A stretch of 64,000 nt of DNA from Epiperipatus broadwayi (taxonomy: Eukaryota; Onychophora; Udeonychophora; Euonychophora; Peripatidae). The position numbers and the translations under genes were made by a program. Where the stretch lies: NCBI GenBank assembly GCA_028023455.1, contig JAQFVV010012573.1, positions 2,496,608 to 2,560,607 of the forward strand, in the 5' to 3' direction. Below the pieces are notes generated by a model. The model saw nothing but the letters and a program-made list of their open reading frames with translations. It had not been told where the DNA came from and ran no database searches. Shown here in pieces: positions 1 through 13,874 of the stretch. The number at the start of each line of letters is the position of its first letter. Position 1 is the first letter of the stretch.

Positions 1-293
1 TGCCACTCAGTGCCAGCCAGAGTAATCAATGGATGCCAGAAGGCTTGTGCATCTCATAGGTTCATAGTTAAGTAGAGATAAAAGGTGGCTGTTGGAGGGT
101 TGCATCAGATCCTAAGATCTAGGTGCAGTGCTCTCAGATCCAAGGCTCCTCACTGACTAAGGCCACAAGCCAGAAACTAGTCTGGGGATATTGGATGAGT
201 AGGCACTAGATGGGGATTTTATGCACATGCCTTCTGGCATCCATTGATTACTCTGGCTGGCACTTAGTGGCACTACTGTATGGAGAGTTTTGC
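1..293 (+). mobile_element. LINE 5' fragment with a foldback end
   Basis: Bases 52-293 match, on this strand, the 5' part of the LINE found on the - strand near 41490-41755. The shared text includes CTCATAGGTTCATAG-like, AAAAGGTGGCTG, CCTAAGATCTAGGTGCAG and ACTACTGTATGGAGAG. Bases 1-52 are an inverted copy of 221-272 with few differences, so the fragment folds back on itself. No intact reading frame remains; the longest one here runs antisense. The element may continue to the left of the window. Identity with the larger LINE is read directly; the family name is not known. Confidence 0.7.
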
Positions 294-1520
294 TTGTGTT
301 AATAAGAGTTATGTGCAAGCATAATAAATGTTTGTTTAGTGGTTTCATCAAAATATAATTTAACTGAAATCTAATCCTACCATCTGAAACTTTCTATAAA
401 TAAGTTTGAGGGGATTTTTAAACCATGTAGTCTTTACTATCAAATTTTTTTTAATCCCAACAACTTTAACTTCTTTTCAATGTCTTATATAGCATTCCAA
501 CTGCCATTATTATTATATTACTATTTTTATATTCTTTTTCAATGACTTCTTTGATTTCTCCATATATGTTTTTTTTACTTCACTATCATTACAATTATGA
601 TTTGGTGTTTATATCAGATATCTTGAAAATACTTTTAGATGTACAATTATTATTTACTACAGTATTTCTTATAAAATTCTTTTTAGATCTAAAACAACAT
701 TTACATTCTTATGTCTTTTTATCTCCAGAATACAACATTTTTACTTCTCTTTTCTTGAAACTTGTTCCATTTTATTTACAGAATCTTACAGTATGAACTT
801 TTTCATCTTATGTCAATAAATTTACAATTTTCTCTGAGTTGTTCATCATTCTAACATTCCTTACACTGTCTATTGTTAAAATAATTTCTGTCGTAGGATA
901 TCTTATCTTCATTGAAATCATATTTTATTTGCTTTCTCCGGCATATTTTTAGATATTAATGGCTAAAATATTGAATTGCAGTGCTGTTGACTATTGAAAG
1001 TTATGTTATAAACATAATTTAATTAGAAAATAATATATACACACAGGTTTCCATATCCTGAGTGATTATGTATGGAATTTGTCATCAGTATGAATTTTTT
1101 TTTTTTTTTAATTTAACATTTAGATGCATTTTAGCTCCAAAATTTTTTTTTTTAGCATCAAATTAAAAAAAAAAATCTTTTTTAATTTTTAACTTAATCT
1201 ACTATATTTCTTTATACATAAAACATATGTTTTAGTAAAAGAACTAATTAATTTTTAAAAAGTGTAATATTTCAAGCAAAATATTTTTAAAAATATGCTA
1301 ATTATAAATTGGGCATTTAACTTTGATTAACATTGTACACATAATGCTATAGATTATTCAAGAGTATTGAAAAAATATGTGTGTCATCTAATATTTGTTA
1401 CTAATTGTTTTGATTTCTTGTATTATTTTTTTTTTCTATTATAGTCTAAATTTATGATTGCTATTTTAATCAGTCTTATGTATGTTAATGATTCAGGTCT
1501 TATCTATATGTTATAATATG
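294..1520. other. AT-rich DNA without recognised features
   Basis: Only A/T-rich sequence with homopolymer runs (T runs near 1098 and 1431) is seen. The 84-codon open frame at 542-796 is rich in Phe/Leu/Tyr, as expected of chance frames in AT-rich DNA, and I do not call it a gene. Confidence 0.6.
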
Positions 1521-2184
1521 TTGGATTATATCCATCATCTGTCAATAAATATTAAATTTCTAGATAATTTTAAACTTTATTTAACTTTTTCCAAATACAG
1601 ACAACTGTTAGTAATAACATAGGTTAATATATTACACAATATTTTGAATGGGAATTGTTCTTTGCTCTTCTTCAGGTGTTGCTAGCCTGACCAGTGACAA
1701 TGTTACCATAGGAATCAAACTTACACTTTTAGATTCTTGAATATCGAATTTAAGACATCACTCAGCTATTCTGTCAAAGGCAATAGTCAGCAGAAATTTC
1801 ATATTCTTATCACTTAGAGAAAATTACTAAAAATAAAAATAGATGATTCAGATTTTAAACCAAACTTCGTAGATAAGTATATGAAATTTCTACTGACTGT
1901 TGCTTTTGACAGAATAGTTTATTTGGTTAGAGCATTGCCTTAAAATTGATGTTCAAGAAACTAATAGTGTAAGTTTGATCCCTATGCTAGCATTGACACT
2001 GGTCAGGCCAGCAACATCTTAAGAAGAATGGAGAATAATACCATGCAAAACATTATGTAATTTACTACGTGTTTACTAACTTGTGTGTTATTACTAACAG
2101 TTGTTTGTATTTGGAAAAGTTTAAATAAAGTTTATAATTTTTTAGACTTTGAACATTTAATAATAGATGATGGAAATAGTCCAA
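1521..2184. mobile_element. Inverted dimer of a tRNA-derived SINE (older copy)
   Basis: Two arms face each other. The right arm (about 1900-2184, +) begins with a tRNA-like head: an A-box-like TTTGGTTAGAGCATTGCC and a decayed B box near 1970-1985. It then has CACTGGTCAGGCCAGCAAC, a decayed hammerhead-like segment, and the tail TTACTAACAG followed by GATGATGGAAATAGTCCAA. The left arm (1521-1830) is its reverse complement. The inverted homology also includes a shared stretch with TTTGACAGAATAG and its complement, leaving a central spacer at about 1805-1870. The 27432-28094 palindrome is a younger copy with the same flanking words. The dimer layout is seen; retrotransposition as a SINE is inferred from the tRNA-like boxes. 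Confidence 0.7.
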
Positions 2185-3959
2185 CATTTTATTTAATCTG
2201 TTTCATATTTGATCAAATTTTCAATAGAGATTCAATTGTTCATGCCTTTTTTAATGAAGTTTTTAAATGTCCTGTGAATAGTTTTTGGTTTATTGTGAAA
2301 AAATGTTAAATAATATTCAGATGAGTTTGCTACTAAATAATGTTCAATATACAAAAAGAATACTAAGATTTAGTCTATGTTTTTGCTTATAATCAATCAT
2401 TTGTTAGTTTATTATCTTGATCTTGCTATTCAGATGAATGTAATATTTTTCCTTTTCAGGGTTAAGACAGTTTTGCTAATCTCTCTACTTTTATCACATA
2501 AGGTGGATTTTAATACGGGAAAACTTTTATATCCAAGTTATTAATCAAGTTTTTTACAAGAGCTAAGATAACAAAGTCTTGTTGGATAAAGTCTGTATTA
2601 TTGTTATAAAAGTCGATCACTTCTGGTGATTTATCTATGCATTATTGTTATTAGATGATAATTTTCACTCAATGATTTAAATCAAGATTTAATGACAATG
2701 AATTTCATGGATTTTTGACAAATTATGCTGGAACTAGTTATTGATGTTTAAGATCTAATAAATTAAACTGATAATTGCATATTAATATTATTGTTATGAG
2801 ATATTAATATAATTAACTACATTCTGAAAAAAAAAAAAAAAAGGTCATTAAAAAGAATAATGGCACAAGAAAATTTTGAATATTGCTAGTAGTTTCACCT
2901 AAACATTATAAGTATAAATTTTGATTATGGTAATATGGTTTTAAAATGTCATCAAGAGCTGTGTTAAGAGTAGTACCATTTAGAATGTAGTGTAATTCCT
3001 TGATTTCATTTGAAGTAGATTAGAGATATTATTAGTATCTATACATAAGTATAATTGAAATGTGATTTACTTAATGACGTTCAAATATATTTTATATTAT
3101 TTAAATTAATCTGAATATGAGGTGTGTTATAATTCTTAATCTTTTCACATTTATGTTTGCATCTTTTTGGTGTTTTTAATTTTGTTGCTTTTGTATGTAT
3201 ATATCATGTTGTTTATATATATATATCTTATTTATATAGATTTTTTAATAAAATCAATTTTTAAAACATAAGGAAGCATAGAATTAAAACTGTTGTTTTC
3301 ATGATCTAGTCTATGTGTTTCTACTATTATGTTAAAAATTTTTATGGTAAAAACTTATTTGGAGAAATATTTGGTGAATTTAGATACCTTTATGAATTTA
3401 AGTATAATCTTTTAATGGGTAGAAAATGTGTGCTCTAATAAATTTTTAATCTCAAGGAGTCTGATTAAAATGATCATTAGTGGTTTGCTAAACAGATAGC
3501 TACCAAGTTGCATACTTCAATCTTGATTGTGTCTCAATTAAATTTATAACTGTTTTTCATTTTAAAAACTCCTAAATATAACCTTTCCTAAGATCATATA
3601 ATGTTTTTTTTTTGTTTGTTATTATCTATTTTTTTATTATGTACCACAGTCTTTTCCAACATATTTTTGATAACTTTTTTTTATTTCTTAAATAAATACC
3701 TTTTATTTTTCACCTATATAAATTTATATTTCTCTATGTGTCTTTCACTTACTATATTATTTTCTATTCAAATATTTAATAAACCTTGTTTCTGATCCAA
3801 TTTCAGAGTTATGCTTTTATAAATCCCCCCCCCCCTTTCTCATTTTTTCAAATTTTAAAGCAATAACTTGGTTTATAATTCCATAATTTTTAATTTCATC
3901 TATTTTCATGACTTTAATTTTGGCTACATTGATTTTCATTTTTTTTTTTTTTTTTTTGC
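2185..3959. other. AT-rich DNA without recognised features
   Basis: Contains poly-A (2827-2842), a short (TA)n stretch near 3210-3230 and a poly-C run near 3827-3836. No coding similarity or repeat family was recognised. ORFs at 2085-2309 and 3601-3795 are low-complexity chance frames; the first begins inside the SINE tail. Confidence 0.55.
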
Positions 3960-4440
3960 AATCTTCATCAATTGTATCTGCAAATATTTGATAATGTACA
4001 ATTAGTCTTTCTCCAATATCAATTTCATTCTTATTTACAAAACATCTTTAAAAGCTCATCAAAATAAATATTAAACAGAAGTATACACGATCTTGTTTTA
4101 CACTACTATCTTTATATAGCTGTCATATAATTTACTAATATTTTTCTTTCCATCTCTATCTTGAAAATAACCTCTTTCATTGTAAAATACTTTTTCAAGA
4201 TTAATAGCATAACTGTTAATTTCCTTTCCTCTGTCAATATATATCTATTGGCAATAATTCTTAGCCTGTTCATTTCTAAATATACAAATTGCTTTTCAAA
4301 TAGAAATTTGTTGAATGGGTGAGAAATACATTTATTTAAAATCTTCACTAACACAAGTTTTTTATTGGAAAACAACTATCATTCCCCTAATTCACTACTT
4401 TCTTTTACAAACATTCTTTTTCGTGCATAAGCATTAAAAA
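3960..4440 (-). pseudogene. LINE reverse-transcriptase remnant
   Basis: Read on the - strand, broken frames give words typical of LINE reverse transcriptase: LLFNIYFDELLK (the stretch after the QG motif of RT) followed by IGERLIVHYQIFADT, where FADT replaces the YADD/FADD catalytic motif. Downstream is an 87-codon open frame at 4112-4375. Stops and frame changes show it is dead. The clade is not assignable. The similarity is recognised by eye from motif order; a translated search against RT proteins would settle it. Confidence 0.5.
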
Positions 4441-6617
4441 CTTAATTGGTTTGTCATTTCTTATCCATTGCTGTATGCAAAATGCTTGATTGATGTACAT
4501 AGATAAACAATGGTATGTTCTGAAGAGAAAAGCGTGCTTGGTATATTTCTCATACTCAGATGTTCAGTTCACATTGCAAAGAAAATTGGCATTAATAGTA
4601 AAGACCATAATTTAACAATGATACTATTTTATAAGTCACCATTAAGCAGTTAAATCATTATTTTTGAGGGTCTCTTAATAATTACTGTTGATTATAAAAA
4701 AAACAGTACGAAGCATCATAAATAAAAGCAACTAAATAGGTAGTTAGTACTCATTGGATTTTCCATGTCTGCTTTTTAACATATCTGTAGAGTGACATAC
4801 TTGATGCTCAATCTGTCATTTCTGTTTCTTAAACATCACATGATCTCCTGAGCAACTGTCCATATATAATTTATTTTTGTTTTAATTATTCCATCATATC
4901 TGTTAATCCTCCTTAAAAAAATTTTTTTTGCTATATGCTAAGTCAAATATATCTTTAACATTTTTGAATTTCTCTAAATTTATTTTTTATTCACTTTTTC
5001 ATAACTTTGTTGGTTTCATATATTAAACAAATATAAAAATTTATCTTCAATATTTTTTCACTTTGTTTCTAATGTTAACAATATGTCCACTTACTCATAT
5101 TTTATTTTTAAATTTATAAGAAATTATAAGTACTTTTAAAAATTCATTAGTATTTGAAATAAAAAGCAATGGGTATTTGAATTATAATTTCATAATTTAT
5201 CATATTTTCAGTTTGTGTTGTTGATTTTTTTCAACCTTTGTAAAAAGGAGTGCTATATCTACATGGACCAGTATTTGACAATAGCATTGGCAAGATTCAC
5301 AACTAGACAATTGAGCCATAGAATGGAATGTTGCTAAAGACTATAATACTTTGTCTTTGTACATGAATTACCAACTAAATATCACATGATTTTCTTTCTT
5401 ACATTCAACATATAATGATGTTTAACTTTTAAACACAGACCTACTCTTCAATGAAAAATGTAAATAGCCAATAACTATGGGAATGTGGATGTAATACTAA
5501 CATATCCTTGATTTTTCAAGCTTACAATATATTATTGTGGAATAATTAGTTAATTTATTACTGAAAGCAGTGTATATGGAGTAATCATGATTTATCATTA
5601 TCTTGATGGAATTAACAACACAATTATTATACTGTCACAACAAAAGATTATGCTGCTTAAATGTTATAGGGATTTGCTATCTTATTATACCTGTGCATAT
5701 TGCTTCTCTTATTTTGAAGTTAATATTAAAGATCACATATTTAAGTAACTATTTACACATGCTATTCTCTTCATTCCAGTTCATTTATTACAAGTTTTAG
5801 TAATCAATGAATATTAGATGGGTAATTTTATTGTATCCATATTGTGCACTTTCCCAAATTAATTTCTGGCTTATGTTCTTTATGAGAAGCTTGAATTTAA
5901 TTTTTTACAAAGAAAGTATTTCTAATTTTGGATCTTTTTTAACAAAAATATTTTTAGCTTATAGAAATAATGATCTTGTGACTATGTTTGGCAGTGCAAT
6001 TTTTTGATTTTTCTAAAGCAGATCTTTTTAAAGATTTTATTGTAATATATTTATTTTAAAAAATTTGATTAATGACATTAACACATGCTTCAAAAGAATT
6101 ATTTTCATATCTTTTCATCTTCCAAATTGTCAAATATTATTATCTTTTAAAAAGGTATTTGATTGTTTCTTTTTTTTTTTGTCATTTTCATCTAAAAGAT
6201 GAGATATAGACATTGAATAAAATAATGAATATTAGATGGCTATTTCTTATTGATGACAGCTCAGAATACAATAAATCAGAAAACTATCATAGGAATCTTG
6301 TTATTCTATCATCATGTGTTCTGGATTTATTCCTTACTTACATTTTAGCTTCTAAAATGGATAGACTATCTGTTATGTTACTTTGGTACTCAAATATTAC
6401 TTTTTGTCATTGTCTTACTTGAACAGTAAAATTGGCATAGTAATTCAACATTTAAGTTTTTTTAATTTTATAAAATATAAAAATATCATAGGTGATATTA
6501 ATTATAAATATTTTGGTTTTGATATTTATATATAATTTTTTTATTGTTCTAAGTTATCTTTTTTAATATTTTACATCTAAATTCTTTAAAGAAAATATAT
6601 ATATATATGTATTTTAG
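4441..6617. other. AT-rich DNA upstream of the first recognised exon
   Basis: No promoter, start codon context or N-terminal WDR77 exon was found. The ORFs at 5603-6007 and 6213-6422 are chance frames. The stretch ends with the polypyrimidine-poor, TA-rich acceptor at 6611-6617 (ATTTTAG), so at least its right part is intron. Confidence 0.5.
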
Positions 6618-6803
6618 ATGGTGGTTTACTATTAGGTGCATCTAATTTAACTGGTCGATATTGGCTTGGTTCATTATGGTATTTTGAGTTTGTAAAAGAT
6701 GCACCTCAAATTGAATTATGTAAAGCTGGAGCTAATATAGATTCTGGAACCAGTGATGGAAAGTGGATTGACTCAACACATATAATTACTGGTTTAGATT
6801 CAG
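6618..6803 (+). CDS. WDR77: WDR77/MEP50 exon (first WD40 blade region)
   Basis: This exon belongs to methylosome protein 50, the WD40 subunit that binds PRMT5 and presents substrates (Sm proteins, histones H2A and H4) for symmetric arginine dimethylation in cytoplasm and nucleus. The translation contains GGLLLGASNLTGRYWLGSLW, which aligns without gaps to the human segment [20 protein letters not shown], then an acidic variable loop and WIDSTHIITGLDSG matching human WVGERGILVASDSG. The acceptor is ATTTTAG and the donor GTAAG at 6804. The exon starts with two bases of a split Asp codon and ends with one base of a Gly codon, in phase with the next exon. The upstream exon coding roughly the first 35-40 residues was not found. 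Assignment is firm from residue alignment to the family. Confidence 0.93.
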
Positions 6804-8689
6804 GTAAGAAAAAAAAACAAAATTATGTCCATTATTTAATGTATATTTTGTTTATAATAAAAAAAAAGCATTCTTTTTTACACTGTAATAGCTAATTGCA
6901 AGCCATTTCTTAATTTTAAAAGATTTCATATAACAAATTTAGGGAAATACTTAAATTATTTTAGAATAGTATTTTAATTAGCAAATTAATATGGTTTCAA
7001 TAATATCTAAAATGTCCAAACCATTTTTGTAAAAGGTTATTTATTAAGCGATTATTCATTTCTTAATTATTTGTTTAAAATGGGGTCAGTAAAATTGGCC
7101 CAAATTATTTGAAAAATAAATAATGAAAAAAGTCATCTTTCTCATTTGAAATTAGATTTCAAGTTATTAGTTAAATTTTTACATAATAAAAATCATAATC
7201 GTTTAAAATAAAGTCATTATATATTGCATTTAATGTAGCGTTGTCATTACTAATGTTCAATGATATCCAGTATCAGAAAACCTATCTTATATTTACTTTC
7301 AATTTCATTGTTGCCTGTGAATTAACCTTGGTCAGAGGTTTTACTTGTAATGTAGTTGTTATCTTTTCCCAAATGTTTTTTTAAAAATTAATATTGTAAA
7401 ATATTTATTGATAAATATATTTATGAAAATTTGCTCTTCTATTATTATTGGTTCAAGTAAGCCCAAGCAAAAGAAATAGAATCAAAATACTTAAAAATAA
7501 TTAGTTGTGCAGTGATTGTTAATAGTATAGTTTTTTTTTTTTTTTTTTGGTATAGCTATTAGGATTTAACTTTTAAAATAATTTTAACCATCTAGTATGA
7601 CTATTAAAAATCAGACCCAGAATATTATAAATGAAAATTAGAAAAAGAATGTAATATTCAAAAACAAAACTGGACTTTGCATAAATATCAAAAAATTGAT
7701 TGCTTACATTTAAGTTAATAGTATTACTTTTTTTTTTTATCTCTCTCTTTTTCTATAAAAAAAAATGTACTTTATGATAAATTTGCAATACTTCTGAATT
7801 TTCATTAACTAGTAATACTATTTAGAATTTATTATCAAGCTTAGATTAATATCATGACTTTTTAAATGTTATTATTGAGTTTTTAGGGAGCACAATGTGG
7901 CAAATATTTTTAGTGCCTGTCCTGAATAGATATAATACCATTAATTTAGCTTCCAAAAATTTAGCATATTGTAAAATTCAGATAAAATTATAAAATACTC
8001 CTTTAAATTTTCATATTTTCCTAAACTTTACTATTTTATCATATGTTACATTTTATTTTAAGTAACATTTTTAATTTAATGTTGAATATGTATACTTTAA
8101 AAAAAATACATTTAAAATAAAATTAATGAAAATTAATAGTAAATTGATGTGAGTGTCATGTTTCTATTTTGTCTCTTTAAATCCAATTCATTTATTTTTC
8201 CAGGAAAAATATAAACTTTCAGTTGCAGTGGTAACATTTTTTAAAAATATTTACTGCAATTGATTGCAGAAAAAACTTTTAAATGATCTTATATGCTTTT
8301 ATATTAAAAACAGTTTATTGATATATTATGTGATATAAATATATGAAATAAGTGTTAAAAATTCTATGACAAAATTAGTATTAGAAAATTGGAACATTCT
8401 ATAAACATCCAATTAGGAACAAATTCAGATGATGATTCATACAAAAAAATGCTTGTGTAGATACCACTTGTAAAAATGATGTTTCTCAGGTGATTAGTAA
8501 TGTAAAATTTAATGCTGGAAAATTATTGGGTATTTTTAGGATGGGAAATACTATTTGAAGATAATTGAATTGATATTAACATAAAGTTTTGTCTAAGTTA
8601 AAAATCAAGGTTGGGCACTGTATATCTTAGACAAACTTTTATGAATTTATGCAATTTATTCTCAATGTTCTGGTCTTTAGTATTACATG
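6804..8689 (+). other. Intron segment, AT-rich, no recognised repeat
   Basis: First part of the 7,071-bp intron 6804-13874. It begins with the donor GTAAG. Only homopolymer runs (for example T near 7530-7548 and 7730-7739) and unassigned AT-rich sequence were seen. Confidence 0.6.
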
Positions 8690-11600
8690 TGTACTGATCA
8701 AAACATGTTTATCCATCTAACATGAGTTAGAACTCACAATATGTACTTCAAACCCAGTTAAGCCTGAGATTTAGGTCAGGGACCAACCTGAATTCGAACC
8801 TACTCCATAAACCCCAGATCAAACATCTAATGAATAACATATAATGATGGTACACGAGAATTTATTTTAAATCCAGCCCACTAGCAGAGCGGAGGAGACA
8901 ATGAGAATCTATTAACTATGAGTTAACTAAAATATGTATAAGCATGGCTGTACGTTTGGAAGTGGCGAAAAAGGAATTCAAACTACTCAAACAAGTGAAA
9001 CAATAAAAAATTAGTTTAATATCATGACAAATTATTTATATACATTATGAATTAATTGCATACATTAGTAGGTGCGTGAATGAGCAAGTGGTCTACCAAA
9101 CGGTAATTACATAGTGAAATTCATGCGACCTAATCTCATATGCTCTTTTAGTAATTAAATGACATATATTATAAATAAACACACATCTTTGGTGGGTACA
9201 GTATTAAGTTGCCAATCAGTTATTAGAAAGATTACATAATATTGCCATTAACGCTTTGATTTACGGTTCTGAAATATGGTGGCTAGTATATGATTTCGGG
9301 GAGCATTCTGTGATTCATTACAGATATAATATAAGCTATTTTCACGCCATTATGGTCGTGAAAATAAAACACATTTGAAAATTACATTTAATTTTATGAC
9401 AAAAATATTTATTAAAAAAAAACATTTAAAAGACAGATCACTTGATTTTCCCCAAGGCAGATATCTTAAATACAGAAATAAATTGCAATGGTGAGATTGT
9501 ATAATAATATTGAAATAACATTATTAAGTAATAAAATTAGTAGTATTTAGAATTTACGTATACATTTTAAGCAGAGCGCAATTTTAATATTACAGCACTA
9601 AAATTAGGTCATAAGCAAAAGAAATAATAGTATGAAGAAGTTTGCAGTACTGACATCGGCAAAGAACTAACAGGAAAAAGTCGTGATTCTGGACGAAAGA
9701 TGAAGTCTAAGACCCCTTCTTGGGCAGTGCTTAGAGAAAAGTGGATAGGCATGCCGTGGACGTCGCCATGTGCAGGCCTTTTTATACGAATAAAGTGAAT
9801 AAGCATAGCGTGTGCCAGGCCTACTGGAGTCACCACCAGAGGTCTTTTTATTCAAAATAAGTGGATATAAGGAGAAATTCTATGGGTTCGATCTTGTCGC
9901 AATCCCCAGATTGGAAGCACGGTATATATATAAATTCATGAAGATGATCAGAATGTCAGTAACGCTGTATGACTGAATGTCCCTAACAATATGTAAAAAA
10001 GATTTACTGCTTTAATAATAAATGCCCATGTTTGAATGCCATAATTTATATAAATAATATGCTATGCCACTAGAATATATAGAGATTTAGATTTTATTTA
10101 ATAAAATATATGTTAAGATTTGACCCCCCCCCTACTTTTCTGCTATATTAAAATGATTCAATCCCACCTTCGTGGATTTTATACTTGATAATATTTAAGC
10201 ATATGATATTTTAAGAGTATGGAAAAATAAAAGAAAACTAGTAGTTATAGAAAACAACTAATAGGTCACCCTTTCAGAATTGAATAAATAACATTTTAAG
10301 ATTTCAGAGTGTTAATTAGCTTAAGTTCTGGATTCAACCCAGGTAGAATTCAGAGTTAAACAAATAACAAATTTTTATTCTAAAAACGAACCTAAAATGT
10401 TGATTCCTAAAAACAATCTGGCGAACGTATTACTTAATAAAGCATTATGCTTTAAGGGGACATTAATAACCTTAATTCATGAAGGTTTACTTAAAAGACG
10501 AAAGAAAAGATTTTACAAAGTTCAACTCGTCAGATTGCTTGAGATTGGCATATTAATAACTAAAATAGACATAAAATTAAGTAATAAATACATATAAATA
10601 AATAACTGCACCAAAGTTAAAGAAAGTTAGAGCATATGAGAGAAAATTAAATATATAGAAATCATTTAAGAGCAAATTACATTTTACATATTAATTGAAA
10701 AGAGATACAATCAAACAATATGTTAGGAGAAATCTTGATAGCAGGATTTGAGATTAGTTAGGCTAGATTTAAATAGTAGCATAAGAGTTACTTTGCACAA
10801 ATTTAATAAGAGTCTATTTTCAAAGTATGGCTCAGGCATAGCACTTGAGGATCCAAGTGAGTTCTTGGTGACAGCAAGCTTTTATCTAGCATTCCAGAGT
10901 TCCTTCTTTAGGTTTTTCCTTCATTTCAGGGCAGCAGTTAGATGGTACATTAGCGGGAAAAATGACCCACAAGGGTCAGAAGAGTGGTGGACTTACTACT
11001 ACATCATTTTAAGTTTCACAGCAACATGTAGTATGTTAACAATACAGTTCTCTCAGTAGTAGCTATTTTGTTGGTGATTTAAAATCAGGCCATTTTATAT
11101 ACTGCTCAGATATTTCTGGAATGCTTTTAATTTCTTAATTCTAGCTCTAAATCTAATCTCCGATCTAAAAAAAAAATTCTTACTTTTTCTTTATCCATTG
11201 TTTTTGAAGATGCAATCGTAAGTTAATGCCCAAAAATAAATTCAAATCTACTTCAAGATTAGAAATAGATTTGACAAAAATGTTTGTAACAAAAGTACAA
11301 TCGTTAATCTTAATCCCCATTTTATTTTAAATAAAAACTTTAATTAAAAATTCCTTCCCAAGATTAAAACAATATATTTTCAACCCTTTAATATATTTTT
11401 GGACAATTAACGATTGCATCTTCCATCTTGGATTTTATAAAATATACAGTTTAATAGAAAAAACAATTTAAAAAGAAAAAGTTTAAAAAATGATGTATAA
11501 TAAAATATTTGAAAAAAATCAATATTTTGTTAGTATTTTTGCTCCTATAATATATATATTTGAGCTGCATCTATGTACTTTAATAAAAAAGAATTAATAA

Positions 11601-11772
11601 TAATAAAAAAATATTATAAAGTTAAAATTTTATAATTTTTAGGCGCCCATCTCAAATATATATGTAAAAAAATATATACACGACTAAAGGAGCGGGATGG
11701 GTTATAGGGTTTAAGCACAGGTTAGTAGATAGAACCATGAAGCTCAATCTTATGCTAAGATTGACTGTTTCA
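8690..11772 (+). mobile_element. Long TG..CA element (solo LTR-like), copy 3 of a family
   Basis: The element begins TGTACTGATC and ends GACTGTTTCA. It is flanked by the 4-bp duplication CATG (8686-8689 and 11773-11776). The end region (AGCGGGATGG, then AAGATTGACTGTTTCA) is similar to the ends of 16251-18826 and 60926-63532, and a CAGGGCAGCAG block about 830 bp before the end has a counterpart in copy 60926-63532. It is richer in GC than its surroundings. A TATA box lies inside at about 9923. No reverse transcriptase or transposase was found; ORFs at 9609-9855 and 10748-11059 resemble no protein I know. TG..CA ends and a 4-bp duplication fit a solo LTR of a Ty3/Gypsy-type element; a non-autonomous DNA transposon is the alternative. 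Confidence 0.65.
9923..9935 (+). promoter_or_regulatory. TATA box inside the TG..CA element
   Basis: TATATATATAAATTC lies about 20 bp after GATTGGAAG (an inverted CCAAT-like word) in a locally GC-richer stretch. This order is what a pol II core promoter in an LTR U3 region would show. Function is inferred only. Confidence 0.35.
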
Positions 11773-13874
11773 CATGTGGCATATTATATTAGACAGGATC
11801 CAATATATTTATTAATTGCTATCTGGTTTGAATACATTTTAAATAGTGAGAAATGAATGATAGGTTTTGAGATTACTATGTAGTATTAAGATAACATTCT
11901 TTATATATTGTATTGTATTTTTTTTGGTATCAGGGTTCAAGTGGAGATACATTCTTAAAAATTAAAATATTTTGATGGTCAAAGATGCATAGTTGTGACT
12001 ATTTCTTATGTTTCAAGCTCATTAACAAAGTTGTGAACCATTACACTTTTAATATGATGTATAGACAAAGGCTAGTCATATTGACATTGCAGTAAGTGTG
12101 TGATTTTTTAGATTGATTGTCTCACTTCAGCTACTTGGACACTAAGAGTTATTTCATTTTTCAGCAAATATACTCTATTGAAATGGTTACAAATAACACA
12201 TTTGTGATAGTTTGTTCTTCTTGCCTTGTTTAATAACACTTTCAACACCTATTTGTCATGGACGTTGCAGAGAAATTTATTGAGTATCATTATCTGCAGA
12301 ATATCATTTATTATCTTAATCTGGTTCCAGCTCAGTTCTCTAATTGAGACCGTTTATGAGATCTCCACTATGAATTTCAATTTATTTTTTTTAAATCCAG
12401 AATTGTTATTTTATTAATAATGTAATGCCTTTTTAAATATTAGTTTAGATATATATGTGAATGATTTTGTTTTTTATTATGAGATTGGCTTCCTTCACCA
12501 CATAATATAATTTGCATTTGTTTAATAAAATATTTTTTGTTTCAAATTCATATCAACCTCTAAACAATTATAAAATTTTTAGTAGATAATAAAGATACAT
12601 AATGTATGGTGTCACATACATAATTTAATTTTATTAGTTGTTTCACGATAATCTATGTACAGAATATAGTGAATAAAAATTTCTTCAAATTGGTTTTAGG
12701 AATGGTATAATCAAAAGGAAATTAGATATGTGTGTATGATTGAAATTATCTTTCTTTTTTACAAAAGTATTAGAAGTGTTGCAGATTGAGTGTTTTATTA
12801 TGGATTGTAATAGTTTTTATATTTTTGAAGAAGTTATCTGTAGCAATCTTAATTACATCAGTGTTAATGTGGAAATGTGAGTAGCACTGAATTAAAATAT
12901 TTTTTTTATTACATTATTTTATTATTGATATTTGAAGAAAGAATGTTATAAATTATTACCAGTTGCACTTTTCTAATATGTATTTCAGTAAGCAAAGGCT
13001 TGTGCTATCGATATTCTGACTTTCACGATCATATTCATTTTTATTAAAATAAGAATTATAGTTATTTTATTTTTTTTGATTAAATTTTATTTTCAGAGAT
13101 AGAATAGTAGGATTTTTTTTTATAAGATTATCTAACAAATAGTTGTTGTTTTTTTGTTATTTTGTTTTTAGCATTCAAATGCAATTTTTTTTTGTCTGAA
13201 GTTGAAGCTTCTTTAATGTTTGTATGGAAAATTTTTTCACTGTTTTTGTTTCATAGTGAGCTAGAAATTGTTGCAATTTTGTTTCAGAAAGTTAGCTTCA
13301 GTGTTGCACCCTAGAAATAATGAGCATTTTTAAAATTTATTATTAAATAGACCTAAAAGCATTTGAATTAGTCAAAAACAATACAGCAATTTCTCTGACC
13401 TTTGTTTTACAACAAAAAAGTTGAAACAAAAATGTTTATTTCATTGATTATTACACTTGCATTGATTTAGAAATGTCTTAATATGCGGAATATATTGTAA
13501 ATATACATTTATATACCATTGGATATTAAAATTAATTTTTACAATATTAGAATACTATTATTAAATGTTAATTTAATAAACAAGAAGAGAAAAATTAAGT
13601 TAATTGTTAAATTTTTTTTTTTTTTTGATTATTACTCTATAAAGATTCAGTACTGAAATAAAAATAAGTCTAATATATAGAATTTATTATAAATATAAAA
13701 ATTTAGGAGGTTTGTAATGAGTGGATAAGAGATAAAATGTTCAATTATTACTCTATGTTTTTATTTTTTAATTGAGTAAATTTGTTAATCTAGGAAGGTT
13801 TGGAAACTAATATTTATAAATTATTAATATTGTGCCTATATATGTACATCTTTTAAATACTTTTATTGTTTTAG
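11773..13874 (+). other. Intron segment without recognised features
   Basis: Right part of the intron ending at the acceptor TTGTTTTAG (13866-13874). AT-rich, T-runs near 13613-13626. No coding similarity was recognised. Confidence 0.55.

Noticed and set aside
9609-9855. Two overlapping - strand ORFs as genes
   Set aside because: GC-richer promoter-like part of the TG..CA element gives longer chance frames; two frames are open equally.
10748-11059. 103-codon ORF as a gene
   Set aside because: No known motif, and it lies in the TG..CA element whose relatives do not keep a corresponding frame.
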